Assembly: GCA_964561785.1 (NCBI GenBank) | Contig: CAZLRF010000012.1 | Location: 34,232 to 98,231 of the forward strand | Reading direction: 5' to 3' | DNA: 64,000 nt | Origin: DATBSL01 sp964561785 | GTDB lineage: Bacteria > Acidobacteriota > Vicinamibacteria > Fen-336 | Shown here: piece after piece, positions 1 to 8,055 of the stretch | How the letters are laid out: every line of letters starts with the position of its first letter | How positions within the stretch are numbered: position 1 is the first letter of the stretch | Translations under genes and position numbers: made by a program | The notes under the pieces: generated by a model | Told to the model about the DNA's origin: nothing | Seen by the model: only the letters and a program-made list of their open reading frames with translations | The model's database searches: none

Positions 1-270
1 CTGGGCTACTTGAACGTCGAGGTCCGTGCGGGCGACGGCTACGCGGGCTGGCCCGAGGCCGCCCCCTTCGACGCGATCATGGTGACCGCGGCCGCCCCGC
101 GCATCCCCGAGCCGCTCAAGCAGCAGCTCAAGGACGGGGGGAGGCTCGTCCTGCCGCTGGGCGAGGACTGGCAGGAGCTCGTGGTGGTGACGCGCCGGGG
201 CGGGCGCTTCGAGGAGAAGCGCGTGCTGCCCGTGCGCTTCGTGCCCATGACCGGCAAGGTCCGGCAGTAG
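1..270 (+). CDS. pcm: Protein-L-isoaspartate O-methyltransferase, C-terminal part
   Basis: The frame is open from the first base, so the gene starts upstream of the window; the TTG at 10 is internal. The visible 89 residues carry the end of the SAM-methyltransferase fold: a GDGY turn, then FDAIMVTAAAP, then the LKDGGRLVLPLG strand and a final PVRFVPMTG segment. All of these are typical of the PCMT family, which methylates isoaspartyl residues in damaged proteins using S-adenosylmethionine. A SAH hydrolase gene lies in the same window but not nearby. The next gene begins 5 bp after this stop and may be cotranscribed. Family assignment is firm; completeness of the N-terminus cannot be judged. 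Confidence 0.9.
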   Translation: MGYLNVEVRAGDGYAGWPEAAPFDAIMVTAAAPRIPEPLKQQLKDGGRLVLPLGEDWQELVVVTRRGGRFEEKRVLPVRFVPMTGKVRQ

Positions 271-275
271 GGCGC

Positions 276-2741
276 ATGGAGGCGATCGCCCTCCTCTTCG
301 GGCTGGGTCTCGTCGGCCTGCTGCTGGCGCTGCCCGTCGTGGCGTTCGCGGCGCTCTTGCGGGCCAACCGGGCCCTGCGCGAGGTGCGGGAGCTGCGCGA
401 GATTGTCGGCAGGACGGCGGCGGAGCCTCTCCCCGGTGCGGGGCAGCCCGCCACACCGGCACGACCCGCGCCCATCGTTGCTGCGCCGCTCGCATCGCCG
501 CCCCCTGTCACCGAGCCGCCTGCCCCGGTTCCCCCGGCGGCGCCCCCGAGGGCCGCCTCCCGGCCCGATTTCGCGACGAACCTCGGCCCGAAGATCCTCG
601 TCGCCGCCGGCGGCCTCGCCGTCGTCGTCTTCCTCGCGTTCTTCGTCCGCTACGCCTGGGAGAACGACTGGGTCGGACCCACGGGTCGCGTCCTGAGCGC
701 CGCCGTCTTCAGCCTCGTCCTCGTCGCGGCCGGCCTGCGGACGATGGGTCGCGTTTACCGCCCGCTCGGCCAGGGCCTCGCCGCGGCGGGTTTCGCCGGC
801 CTCTACGTGACGGCCTTCGCCGCCCACGCGGTGTACGGCCTGGTGCCGCGCGGGGCGGCGGCCGCCTTCATGGTCGCCGTGACGGCTTGCGCGGTTCTCG
901 TCGCCGACCGGCTCGACGGGCGCCTCCTCGCGGGACTCGCGTGGGTGGGCGGCTACCTCGCGCCGGCCCTTCTCTCGACCGGCGAGGACCGCGCGGCGAG
1001 CCTCTTCGCCTACCTTCTCCTGCTCGGGGCGGGCGCCCTGTGGCTCGACCGCCGCAAGCCCTGGGGCGAGACCGTGCCCCTCGCCCTCGCGGGCACGGTC
1101 GCTCTCTTCGCGGCGTGGTTCGCCGCCCACTTCCGCCCCGAGCGGTTCGAGGTGGCGGCGGGCGGCCTCGTCGCGCTCACCGCGCTGTTCGCCCTCGGCA
1201 CCGCGCGCAAGGAGCGCTCGGCGTGGCACGCCCTCGCCTTCCTGCTCGCGGCCTGGGGCGTGGCACAGCTCGGGCTCGGGGCCGACCGGCCGGAGGTCCT
1301 GATCGTCCTCTCGATCGGCCTCGCCCTCGCCGCGCTGCGGGCCGCTCGTCGGCCGTTCGGGCTCGTGGCGGTGGCGGCGGTGGCGCTGCCCTACGCCTCG
1401 TGGGCGGCGGCCCACTACCGTCCGGAGAGCCTCGGCCTCGCCGCGGCCTGGGTCGTGGGCGGCGCGCTCGTGCTGGTTCTCGCCCGGCGCGAGGGGGAGC
1501 GGTCGGCCGGGACGCTGCCCGGCCTCGCCTCCGTGGCGGGTGGCGTCGCGTCGGTGTTCCTGGCCGCGCGGACGGACCGCCCCGCCGCGCTCCTCGCTCT
1601 CCTCGGGGCGCAGGCTCTTCTCGCCGTCCTCGCCGCCCGCCGCTGGGCGTGGGCGACGCCGGCCACCGCGGCGTTGTCGGCGGTGGCCGTCCTGTCGTGG
1701 TACGACCGCTACTTCCGGCCCGAGCGGGGACAAGAGGCGCTCGCGCTGGGCCTGACCGTGGCGGGCCTCTACGTCCTGGCCCTGGCCGTCACCGGCTTCG
1801 CGGCCGGCCACGCCCTCGGCGTGCCCGGGGCGCTCACCCACGTCGTCGCCGCGGGTCTCGCCTGGGTCCTTCTCGACCGCGTGCTCACGATCTCGAGGCC
1901 GGGGCTGCTCGGAGGGGCGGCCGTCGCGCTCGGGGCCGTCCACCTGGCCCTCGGCCTCGCCGCCCGCCGCCGGGGGGGCGACCCCCTGCGCGTCCGCGTC
2001 ACCCTCGGCCTCGCGGCGACGTTCCTGACGCTGGCCATCCCGGTGCAGCTCGGCCTGCACGGGATCACGCTCGCGTGGGCCGCCGAGGGCGTGCTGCTCC
2101 TGTGGCTCGGGGTGGCCCAGCGCTCGGCGCTCACCCGCGCCTTCGGCTACGGCGTCCTCGCCCTCGCCCTCGTGCGGCTGTTCGCCCGCCACCTGCCGCT
2201 GCACGAGCAGCCCTTCGTGCCGGTCCTCAATCCCTCCTTCGGCACCTGGCTGGCCGTGATCGCGGCCCTCGGGGCCGCGGGCGTCCTCGCCCGGCGCCTC
2301 GGGAGAGCGGGGGGGGGCGGGCTGGACGGCGCGGCGCGCCTCCTCCTCGGCCCGCTCTGCGTCGTGCTCCTCTTCGGCCTGGCGACGGCGGAGACGGATG
2401 CGCTGTTCTCGCAGGCCTCGCGGGCGGCGTCGCTCGCCGGAGACGCCGAAGCGGCGGTCCGGGCGCGCCGGCAGGGGGGGCTCGCGGTCTCGGTGCTGTG
2501 GACGGTCTTCGCCACAGGCCTCCTGTCGGCCGGCCTCGGGATGCGCAGCCGACCGCTGTTCTGGGCGGCGTACGCGCTGTTCGCGCTCACCGCGGGCAAG
2601 GTGGTGCTCGTCGACCTCGCCACGTTGCCCACGCTCTACCGCATGCTCTCGTTCCTCGCCCTCGGCGTCCTGCTCCTGGCCGGGGCGTGGCTCAACCTCC
2701 GCTTCCGCGAGCGAATCCAGCCGCCGGCGGGGGACCGGTGA
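276..2741 (+). CDS. DUF2339 polytopic membrane protein
   Basis: 821 residues starting at an ATG 5 bp after pcm. Residues 1-30 form a first membrane helix, followed by a charged coiled segment (RALREVRELREIV) and a Pro/Ala-rich linker. From about residue 105 some twenty further hydrophobic helices follow. The segment NLGPKILVAAGG...FFVRYAWENDW is the hallmark N-terminal part of DUF2339 (PF10101). The family has no known biochemical function. It is often encoded beside DUF3999, as here, where the next gene starts inside this stop codon (GTGA overlap). The pair probably forms an envelope complex. Assignment to DUF2339 is confident; function is unknown. Confidence 0.85.
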   Translation: MEAIALLFGLGLVGLLLALPVVAFAALLRANRALREVRELREIVGRTAAEPLPGAGQPATPARPAPIVAAPLASPPPVTEPPAPVPPAAPPRAASRPDFATNLGPKILVAAGGLAVVVFLAFFVRYAWENDWVGPTGRVLSAAVFSLVLVAAGLRTMGRVYRPLGQGLAAAGFAGLYVTAFAAHAVYGLVPRGAAAAFMVAVTACAVLVADRLDGRLLAGLAWVGGYLAPALLSTGEDRAASLFAYLLLLGAGALWLDRRKPWGETVPLALAGTVALFAAWFAAHFRPERFEVAAGGLVALTALFALGTARKERSAWHALAFLLAAWGVAQLGLGADRPEVLIVLSIGLALAALRAARRPFGLVAVAAVALPYASWAAAHYRPESLGLAAAWVVGGALVLVLARREGERSAGTLPGLASVAGGVASVFLAARTDRPAALLALLGAQALLAVLAARRWAWATPATAALSAVAVLSWYDRYFRPERGQEALALGLTVAGLYVLALAVTGFAAGHALGVPGALTHVVAAGLAWVLLDRVLTISRPGLLGGAAVALGAVHLALGLAARRRGGDPLRVRVTLGLAATFLTLAIPVQLGLHGITLAWAAEGVLLLWLGVAQRSALTRAFGYGVLALALVRLFARHLPLHEQPFVPVLNPSFGTWLAVIAALGAAGVLARRLGRAGGGGLDGAARLLLGPLCVVLLFGLATAETDALFSQASRAASLAGDAEAAVRARRQGGLAVSVLWTVFATGLLSAGLGMRSRPLFWAAYALFALTAGKVVLVDLATLPTLYRMLSFLALGVLLLAGAWLNLRFRERIQPPAGDR

Positions 2742-3967
2742 CGAAGGCGATCGCGCTCGCCGCCCTCGCGGTCGCGGCGGCGCCCGGCCCCCCGGCGTTC
2801 GAGCGGGTCGTCCGCGTGGAGAAGGCGGGCCGAGCGGTGCTCGTGCTCGACCGCGACGTCTACGAGTCGGCGCGGGCGGACCTCGGGGACCTCCGCCTCG
2901 TCGATCCCTCGGGCCGCGAGGTGCCCTACGTCCTCGACCGCGGCGGAAGCTCCGCGCGGAGGGGGCCCGTGCGGCCCGACGTGCGGAACCGGGGCTGGCG
3001 CGCGGACGGCGCGGCGACGGCGGTGCTCGATTTCGGAGGTCGTGTCGCGAAGCGCCGGCTGACGCTCCGCCTGTCCGGCGACGACTTCCGCCGGCCGGTC
3101 TCCGTCGAGGGGAGCGAGGATGGGCGCGAGTGGACGACCCTCGTCGACGAGGCGTGGGTCTTCGCGGTCCCCGGGGAGGACGCGGCGCGGTACGAGACCG
3201 TCGAGCTCCCCGAGAACGACTTCCCGCTGCTGCGCGTCGCGGCCCGGCCTGCCCCGGACGAGCGGTCGCGGCCGGCCATCGTGGACGCCCTCGTCCCGGG
3301 AGGGGAGCCGCTGGCCTCGCGCGAGGCGGAGCTTCGAACGCGGTGGACCGCGGCGCACGACGCGCGCTCGGGCGAGACCTGGCTCACCCTCGACCTCGGC
3401 GCGCGCCACCATCCCTTCACCGCGATCGTCCTCGACGTGGGCGACGAGCGCTTCTTCCGCGAGGTGCGGGTGGATGCCCGCCGGGACATACGGCCGGCCG
3501 ATCCCGAGGCGTGGGACGAGGTCGGGCGCGGCCAGGTCCATCGGCTCGAGCGCGGGGGGCGGGTCCGGGAGAGCCTGCGCGTCGGCGCGACGGGACGCGC
3601 CCGGACGCTGCGCGTCCGCGTGCGGGACGGGGACGACCGGCCGCTCGAGGTGCGGGACGTCTCGGTGGCCGTCCCCCTCGAGCGGATCCTGTTCGAGGCG
3701 ACGGCCCCGGGCGCCTTCCGGCTGACCTGGGGCGCGCCCGCCCGCGCTGCGCCCCGCTACGATCTCGCCCGCACGATCGGCGACCTCGAGGAGTGGGGAC
3801 GGTCGGCCCGGGCCGCGGCCGCGGAGCCGCCGCGACGGCTCGCCCCCTCCCCGCCGGCCGACCGACCCTGGACGGAGCGGCACCCGGCCGTCGCCTGGGC
3901 CGGCCTCGTCGCCGTCGTGCTTCTGCTCGGCGGGCTCACCTGGCGGGTCCTGCGGCGGACCGCCTGA
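2738..3967 (+). CDS. DUF3999 envelope protein
   Basis: 409 residues from a GTG that overlaps the DUF2339 stop codon by 4 bp. It has an N-terminal signal segment (AIALAALAVAAAPG), a large periplasmic part rich in beta-strand patterns and a C-terminal membrane helix (AGLVAVVLLLGGLTW) followed by RRTA. That is the usual layout of DUF3999 (PF13163), the common partner of DUF2339. Recognisable elements are GDLRLVDPSGREVPYVL near the start and a repeated carbohydrate-binding-like sandwich (LTLDLG...FTAIVLDV). The last 32 bp overlap, tail to tail, the HEAT-repeat gene on the other strand. Function is unknown; a partnership with the upstream gene is inferred from the overlap. Confidence 0.75.
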   Translation: MTKAIALAALAVAAAPGPPAFERVVRVEKAGRAVLVLDRDVYESARADLGDLRLVDPSGREVPYVLDRGGSSARRGPVRPDVRNRGWRADGAATAVLDFGGRVAKRRLTLRLSGDDFRRPVSVEGSEDGREWTTLVDEAWVFAVPGEDAARYETVELPENDFPLLRVAARPAPDERSRPAIVDALVPGGEPLASREAELRTRWTAAHDARSGETWLTLDLGARHHPFTAIVLDVGDERFFREVRVDARRDIRPADPEAWDEVGRGQVHRLERGGRVRESLRVGATGRARTLRVRVRDGDDRPLEVRDVSVAVPLERILFEATAPGAFRLTWGAPARAAPRYDLARTIGDLEEWGRSARAAAAEPPRRLAPSPPADRPWTERHPAVAWAGLVAVVLLLGGLTWRVLRRTA

Positions 3968-5084
3968 CGCCTCGGCGGGACCGTCGCGCCCGATCCCACA
4001 GCAGGTCGAGGGCGGGCCGGTGCTCGGGGCGCACGGTGCGCAGGGCCGCGCTCGTCCGGCGCAGCCTCTCGCGCGCGGCGATCGCGGAGAACGCCGCCGC
4101 GCAGGCCGGCAGCAGGTCCGGCTCCTCGGCCACGGCCCGCGCGAGGGCGGGGACGACGGAGGCGTCGCCCACGCGCGCCGCCGCCCGCAGCAGGGCCCGC
4201 ATCGCCGCCGGGGGCCTCGCCTCCAGGCTCTCGCGCAGGTCGTGGAGGGCCGCGCGGCTGTCGAGGGCGGCGAGGGCCTCGTGGAGAGCGCCCCGGCTCC
4301 GGGCCGGCGGGGCGCCCCGGCCGATGCGCGGCGGCTCGAGCGCCTCCAGGGCGCGGAGGACAGCGGGGATCGCCGGGGCGCCGCAGCGGGCGAGCGCGTC
4401 GACGATCCGGCCGGCCTCCTCGTCCCCCGGCCCGGCGACCAGGGCGTCGACCAGACGGTCCTCGATCGGGCGGGACGGCGCGCCCCGCGCGGGGCCCGTT
4501 GTCCCGCCGGCGAGAGCGACGAGCTCCGGCCGGCTCGAGGCCCGGAGGCGCTTCAGGAGCGGGCGCAGGGTGGCCGGGGAGAGCGGGGGCCGCAGGGCGA
4601 GGAGCGCTTCGAGGATCGCCGCTCGCAGCGAGGGGTCCTCGTCCTCGTCGACGAGCCGCTCGGCGAGCGGGTCGAGGGCTTCGACGACGCCGTCGGCCTG
4701 GAGCCGGACCAGGGCCAGGGCCACGTCGATCCGCCGGCGCGGAGCGGCCCCGCAGAGGAGGCGGGCGAGCGCGGGAACGGCGCGCCGTCCGCCCCCGGAG
4801 CGGATGGCTTCGAGCGAGCGGCGGGCGAGGGAGTCGTCGCCGTCGCGGGCCAGCCCGACGAGCAGGGGAAGGCCCGCCGGCGTCGCGAGGCGCTCGAGGA
4901 CCTCGACGACCGCGAGGCGGGCCGCGGGCGGCGCGCCGGGGAGGAACGCGGCCAGGGCCTCGACCACCCGTGGCCCGACGAGGACGAGGCCGGCGACGGC
5001 CGCGTCGCGCTCGGCCGGCACCGGCGAGGCGAGCCGGGCGACGAGGTCGCGGGTCCGGTCGGCGCGGGATGGTACGATCGGCAT
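3936..5084 (-). CDS. HEAT-repeat protein
   Basis: 382 residues from the ATG at 5084. The protein is a chain of alpha-helical repeats of about 30-35 residues rich in Ala, Leu and Arg (AERDAAVAGLVLVG, ARLAVVEVLERLA, SLARRSLEAIRS, SLRAAILEALLAL and so on), typical of HEAT/PBS-lyase-like repeats. No catalytic motif is visible, so a scaffold or regulatory role is likely. The frame stays open upstream to 5390, but those residues read as the antisense of the DUF192 gene. The chosen start lies just 3 bp from the divergent DUF192 start. An ATG at 5108 is an alternative. Confidence 0.65.
   Translation of the reverse strand: MPIVPSRADRTRDLVARLASPVPAERDAAVAGLVLVGPRVVEALAAFLPGAPPAARLAVVEVLERLATPAGLPLLVGLARDGDDSLARRSLEAIRSGGGRRAVPALARLLCGAAPRRRIDVALALVRLQADGVVEALDPLAERLVDEDEDPSLRAAILEALLALRPPLSPATLRPLLKRLRASSRPELVALAGGTTGPARGAPSRPIEDRLVDALVAGPGDEEAGRIVDALARCGAPAIPAVLRALEALEPPRIGRGAPPARSRGALHEALAALDSRAALHDLRESLEARPPAAMRALLRAAARVGDASVVPALARAVAEEPDLLPACAAAFSAIAARERLRRTSAALRTVRPEHRPALDLLWDRARRSRRGVRRSAAGPAR
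5070..5078 (+). promoter_or_regulatory. Extended -10 promoter for the DUF192 gene
   Basis: TGGTACGAT is a TGn-TAnnnT extended -10 element ending 9 nt before the ATG at 5088, so the transcript would have a leader of only about 3 nt. No good -35 box is seen, as expected for an extended -10. It lies inside the first codons of the divergent HEAT gene. Predicted from sequence only. Confidence 0.4.
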
Positions 5085-5087
5085 CGG

Positions 5088-5552
5088 ATGAGGATCTCCC
5101 GCCCCCATTGTCTCGCGACGGTCGTCGCCGCGCTCGCCCTCGCCGCCGGCGCGGCCCTCGCCGCACCCGCGGTCGTCCCGCTCACGCTGCCTTCCGGCAA
5201 GGTCCTCCGGGTCGAGGTCATGGTGGAGGACCACGACCGCAGCATGGGCCTCATGTTCCGGTCCTCGCTGCCGCCCGACCGGGGGATGCTCTTCGTCTTC
5301 GGCCAGCCCGACTTCCACGGCATCTGGATGAAGAACTGCCGCTTCCCGATCGACATCCTGTGGCTCGACGAGCGGCAGCGGATCGTGCACGTCGCGGAGT
5401 CGGTGCCCCCCTGCAAGGAGGACCCCTGCCCGGTCTACGAGCCGATGCGCCGGGCCTCGTTCGTGGTCGAGCTCAACGCCAAGCAGGCGAGGCGCGAGGG
5501 GGCGGTGGTGGGCGCCTCGGTGCGCTTCGAGCTGCCCCCGGCCCGGCGCTGA
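5088..5552 (+). CDS. DUF192 family exported protein
   Basis: 154 residues. Residues 1-26 are a signal peptide ending ALAA-AP. The remainder matches DUF192 (PF02643): VEVMVEDHDRSMGLMFRSSL, then GMLFVFGQPDFHGIWMKNC, FPIDILWLDE and a C-terminal VVELNAKQARREGAVVG. Members are small periplasmic beta-barrel proteins of unproven function. The MKNC...PIDI core and both Cys residues of the CKEDPC loop are intact. The ATG follows an extended -10 element closely and has no Shine-Dalgarno sequence. It converges with tatC; a hairpin that includes the stop codon probably terminates both. Confidence 0.85.
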   Translation: MRISRPHCLATVVAALALAAGAALAAPAVVPLTLPSGKVLRVEVMVEDHDRSMGLMFRSSLPPDRGMLFVFGQPDFHGIWMKNCRFPIDILWLDERQRIVHVAESVPPCKEDPCPVYEPMRRASFVVELNAKQARREGAVVGASVRFELPPARR

Positions 5553-5560
5553 GACGCCGG
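5543..5560. terminator. Bidirectional hairpin between the DUF192 gene and tatC
   Basis: CCGGCG - 6 nt - CGCCGG stem with the DUF192 stop codon in the loop, 10 bp beyond the tatC stop. There is no T-run on either side, like the other stop-proximal hairpins of this window. Confidence 0.35.
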
Positions 5561-5570
5561 CCCGGAAGCC

Positions 5571-6311
5571 TCAGTCCTCGTCCCCGCGCTTGCGTCCGAA
5601 GAGGTAGGCCACGAGCACCCCGAGCGCGTAGAGGCCGATCATGGGTCCGGCGAGCGCGGTCTGGGTCACCACGTCGGGGGTGGGGGTGATGATCGCGGAG
5701 AGGACGAACGAGGCGAGGATCGCGAACTTCCAGCCGCGGGCGAGGAAGCCGGCGGACACGAGGCCGAGCCGGGCGAGGACGAAGATGACGACGGGGATCT
5801 GGAAGACGAGCCCGAGGCCGAGCAGGAACCAGGAGTAGAAGGACCAGTACTCGCCGATCCGCGGCATGAACCGCATGTCCTCGCCGCCGAACGTGTAGAG
5901 GAAGCGGAACGTCATCGGGAACAGCACGAAGTGCCCGAAGACGGCCCCCCCCGTGAAGAACGCCGTGCCCATCCCGATGAACGGGACGGCCCACTTCTTC
6001 TCGTGCTTGTAGAGGCCCGGGGAGATGAAGCCCCACACCTCCCACATCACGAACGGCAGGGCCACGAAGATGCCCACGAAGAAGGCCATCTTCATGTACA
6101 GCAGGAGCGACTCCGCGACCCCGGTGTAGATGAACTTGTCGGTGAAGCCGGCCTCGCGCATCGGCTGCACCATGAAGTGGAAGATCTGCTCGCGAAAGCC
6201 CCAGCTCACCGCGAAGCCGCCGGCGAGGTAGAGGAAGGAGCGCACCAGGCGCTGGCGCAGCTCCTCGAGGTGCTCGAGGAACGTCATCTTGTCGGGGTGG
6301 GGACGCGCCAT
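5571..6311 (-). CDS. tatC: Twin-arginine translocase subunit TatC
   Basis: 246 residues, the usual TatC length, with six hydrophobic helices. The diagnostic N-terminus MTFLEHLEELRQRLVRS is present, followed by the FHFMVQPM and LLLYMKMAFFVGIFVALPF regions and the C-terminal VLSAIITPTPDVVTQ segment. TatC is the inner-membrane receptor that recognises RR signal peptides of folded cargo. It lies 25 bp downstream of a TatA/TatB-like gene on the same strand, so the two form a tat operon. At least three proteins of this window (the Gfo/Idh protein, the aldo-keto reductase and the phosphotriesterase-like protein) carry RR motifs and are plausible substrates. Confidence 0.97.
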   Translation of the reverse strand: MARPHPDKMTFLEHLEELRQRLVRSFLYLAGGFAVSWGFREQIFHFMVQPMREAGFTDKFIYTGVAESLLLYMKMAFFVGIFVALPFVMWEVWGFISPGLYKHEKKWAVPFIGMGTAFFTGGAVFGHFVLFPMTFRFLYTFGGEDMRFMPRIGEYWSFYSWFLLGLGLVFQIPVVIFVLARLGLVSAGFLARGWKFAILASFVLSAIITPTPDVVTQTALAGPMIGLYALGVLVAYLFGRKRGDED

Positions 6312-6336
6312 GGAAGCGCCGGGCTCGCCTGCTCGC

Positions 6337-6669
6337 CTACTTCGGCTCGATCGGGGTGTCGTCGGGCTGCCGGCTCACCGTGTCGGGCACGGGGGCGGGC
6401 TCCGTGGGCGGCGCGCCGTAGGGGTCGCCCGCGGCCGGGGGCGAGGGGACGGGCTCGACGCGGGGCGGCTCGATCCGCATCGACTCGCGGATCTTCTCCG
6501 CCTCGACCTCGCTCTCGATCGTGCTCTTGAACTCGTTCGAGGCCCGCCGGAACTCCGCCATCATCTTCCCGAGGCTCTTCCCGATCTCGGGGAGCTTCCT
6601 CGGGCCGAACACGATGAGGGCCACGACGAAGATCAGGATGAGCTCGGGTCCGCCCAGGGTGCCGAACAT
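6337..6669 (-). CDS. Sec-independent translocase TatA/TatB-like protein
   Basis: 110 residues. It has a single N-terminal membrane helix (GPELILIFVVALIVFGP), then the hinge and amphipathic helix RKLPEIGKSLGKMMAEFRRA, then a charged Pro-rich tail. This is the TatA/TatB family, which forms the protein-conducting part of the Tat translocase. From sequence alone TatA and TatB cannot be told apart; the length is intermediate and only one copy lies here. The start MFGTLGG is supported by an AAAGG Shine-Dalgarno 6-7 nt upstream; a Met six codons earlier is less likely. It is transcribed with tatC and diverges from the nfeD operon. Confidence 0.93.
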   Translation of the reverse strand: MFGTLGGPELILIFVVALIVFGPRKLPEIGKSLGKMMAEFRRASNEFKSTIESEVEAEKIRESMRIEPPRVEPVPSPPAAGDPYGAPPTEPAPVPDTVSRQPDDTPIEPK

Positions 6670-6685
6670 GTCTGCCTTTCGGGCC

Positions 6686-6694
6686 ATCTTACCA
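6686..6694 (-). promoter_or_regulatory. Extended -10 promoter of the tat operon
   Basis: On the minus strand TGGTAAGAT matches the TGn-TAnnnT extended -10. Transcription would start near 6679, about 10 nt before the TatA/B ATG, leaving just room for the AAAGG ribosome-binding site. Confidence 0.4.
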
Positions 6695-6745
6695 CTCGAC
6701 CCCGGGCCCGGGTGGTCCATCGGTGTTCCGCTCGGCCCGCTTCCA

Positions 6746-6774
6746 TTGACACCCGCAAGGGGCACCCCTACAGT
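6746..6774 (+). promoter_or_regulatory. Consensus sigma-70 promoter of the nfeD operon
   Basis: TTGACA (6746-6751), 17 bp, TACAGT (6769-6774). The -10 box ends 6 nt before the ATG at 6781, so the predicted +1 is the A of the start codon and the mRNA would be leaderless. No convincing Shine-Dalgarno precedes this ATG, in agreement. Confidence 0.75.
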
Positions 6775-6780
6775 TGGGGC

Positions 6781-8055
6781 ATGCCCGCCAGGTGGCCTCT
6801 CGCCGCCGCGGTCCTCGCGCTCTCGCCCGCCGCGGCCGCCCGCGCCGACGTCCCCGTGGTCGAGCTGGACGGCGTGGTCCACGCGGTGACCGCGGCCCAC
6901 GTCGTGCAGGCGATCGACCGGGCCGACGCCTCGGGTGCGCCCCTGCTCGTCATCCGGATGGACACCCCGGGAGGCCTCGACAGCTCCATGCGGCAGATCG
7001 TGGATCGCATGCTGAACTGCCGCACGCCGGTGGCGGTCTGGGTGGGACCCTCCGGGGCCCGCGCCGCGTCGGCCGGCTTCGTCATCACGGTGGCCGCCGA
7101 CGTCGCGGCCATGGCCCCGGGAACGAACATCGGGGCCGCGCACCCGGTGGCCGGGATCGGGCAGATGGACGAGGTGATGTCGAAGAAGGTCACCCAGGAC
7201 GCGGCGGCCTACATCCGGAGCAAGGCCGAGCGCCGCGGGCGCAACGTCGCGATGGCCGAGCAGGCGGTGGTCGAGAGCAAGTCGTTCACCGAGAAGGAGG
7301 CCCTCGAGCTGAAGCTCGTCGACCTCGTCGCGAGCGACGTCCCGGACCTCCTGAAGCAGCTCGACGGCCGCGAGGTGACGCGCTTCGACGGCACGAAGGT
7401 CACGCTGAGGCTCGCCACGGAGAAGACCGTCGAGGTGAGCATGGACTGGCGGCAGGCGATCCTCTCCACCATCGCCCGGCCGGAGATCCTGTTCCTGCTC
7501 CTCCTCGGCGCCCTCGCCGGCCTCGGGGCCGAGATCAGCCACCCCGGCCTCGTCTTCCCCGGGGTGCTCGGGGCGCTCTGCCTGATCCTGTTCCTCTTCG
7601 CGAGCCAGATCATCCCCGTGAACTGGGCGGGGGTGCTGCTCGTGGTGCTGGCCATCGGGCTGTTCGTCGCCGAGGTCAAGGTCGCCTCGTACGGCCTGTT
7701 GACCGTGGGGGGCATCGTGGCCATGATCCTCGGCGCGATGATGCTGGTGGACTCGCCGCTGCCGGAGCTGCGCGTCCACCTGTGGACGCTGCTCCCGGTC
7801 GTCCTCGCCTTCGCCGCGTTCGCGATCGCGCTCGTGCGCCTCGTCCTCCAGGCGCAGCGCCGGCGGGCCCTGACCGGGGCCGAGGGGCTGGCGGGGGTCC
7901 GCGGCGAGACCGCCACCGACCTCGACCCGGAGGGCTGGGTGAGAGTGCGGGGGGAGCTGTGGCGGGCCCGCTCCGACGAGCCGGTCCGGCGCGGGGAGAC
8001 GGTCGAGGTCGTGTCGATGGAAGGGCTCCGCTTGCGGGTCCGAAAGGGGGCGTGA
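6781..8055 (+). CDS. nfeD: NfeD family membrane-bound ClpP-class serine protease
   Basis: 424 residues with a signal peptide (1-22), a ClpP-like protease domain, four or five membrane helices (about 243-360) and a C-terminal NfeD OB-fold (about 368-424). The protease domain shows IRMDTPGGLDSSM, the nucleophile region RAASAGF with Ser97, and KK at 135-136 as the likely catalytic lysine. This resembles the Ser-Lys dyad of the archaeal stomatin-operon protease. In related systems it cleaves stomatin. The next gene is such a stomatin/slipin, its ATG overlapping this stop (TGATG). The start coincides with the predicted transcription start. Confidence 0.92.
   Translation: MPARWPLAAAVLALSPAAAARADVPVVELDGVVHAVTAAHVVQAIDRADASGAPLLVIRMDTPGGLDSSMRQIVDRMLNCRTPVAVWVGPSGARAASAGFVITVAADVAAMAPGTNIGAAHPVAGIGQMDEVMSKKVTQDAAAYIRSKAERRGRNVAMAEQAVVESKSFTEKEALELKLVDLVASDVPDLLKQLDGREVTRFDGTKVTLRLATEKTVEVSMDWRQAILSTIARPEILFLLLLGALAGLGAEISHPGLVFPGVLGALCLILFLFASQIIPVNWAGVLLVVLAIGLFVAEVKVASYGLLTVGGIVAMILGAMMLVDSPLPELRVHLWTLLPVVLAFAAFAIALVRLVLQAQRRRALTGAEGLAGVRGETATDLDPEGWVRVRGELWRARSDEPVRRGETVEVVSMEGLRLRVRKGA

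Noticed and set aside
39..2204. Very long open frames antisense to real genes (for example minus 2204-39, and similar ones under gdhB and the ATP-grasp genes)
   Set aside because: They are rich in Arg, Gly, Glu and His without hydrophobic cores or motifs, and arise because high GC at third codon positions removes stop codons on the opposite strand.
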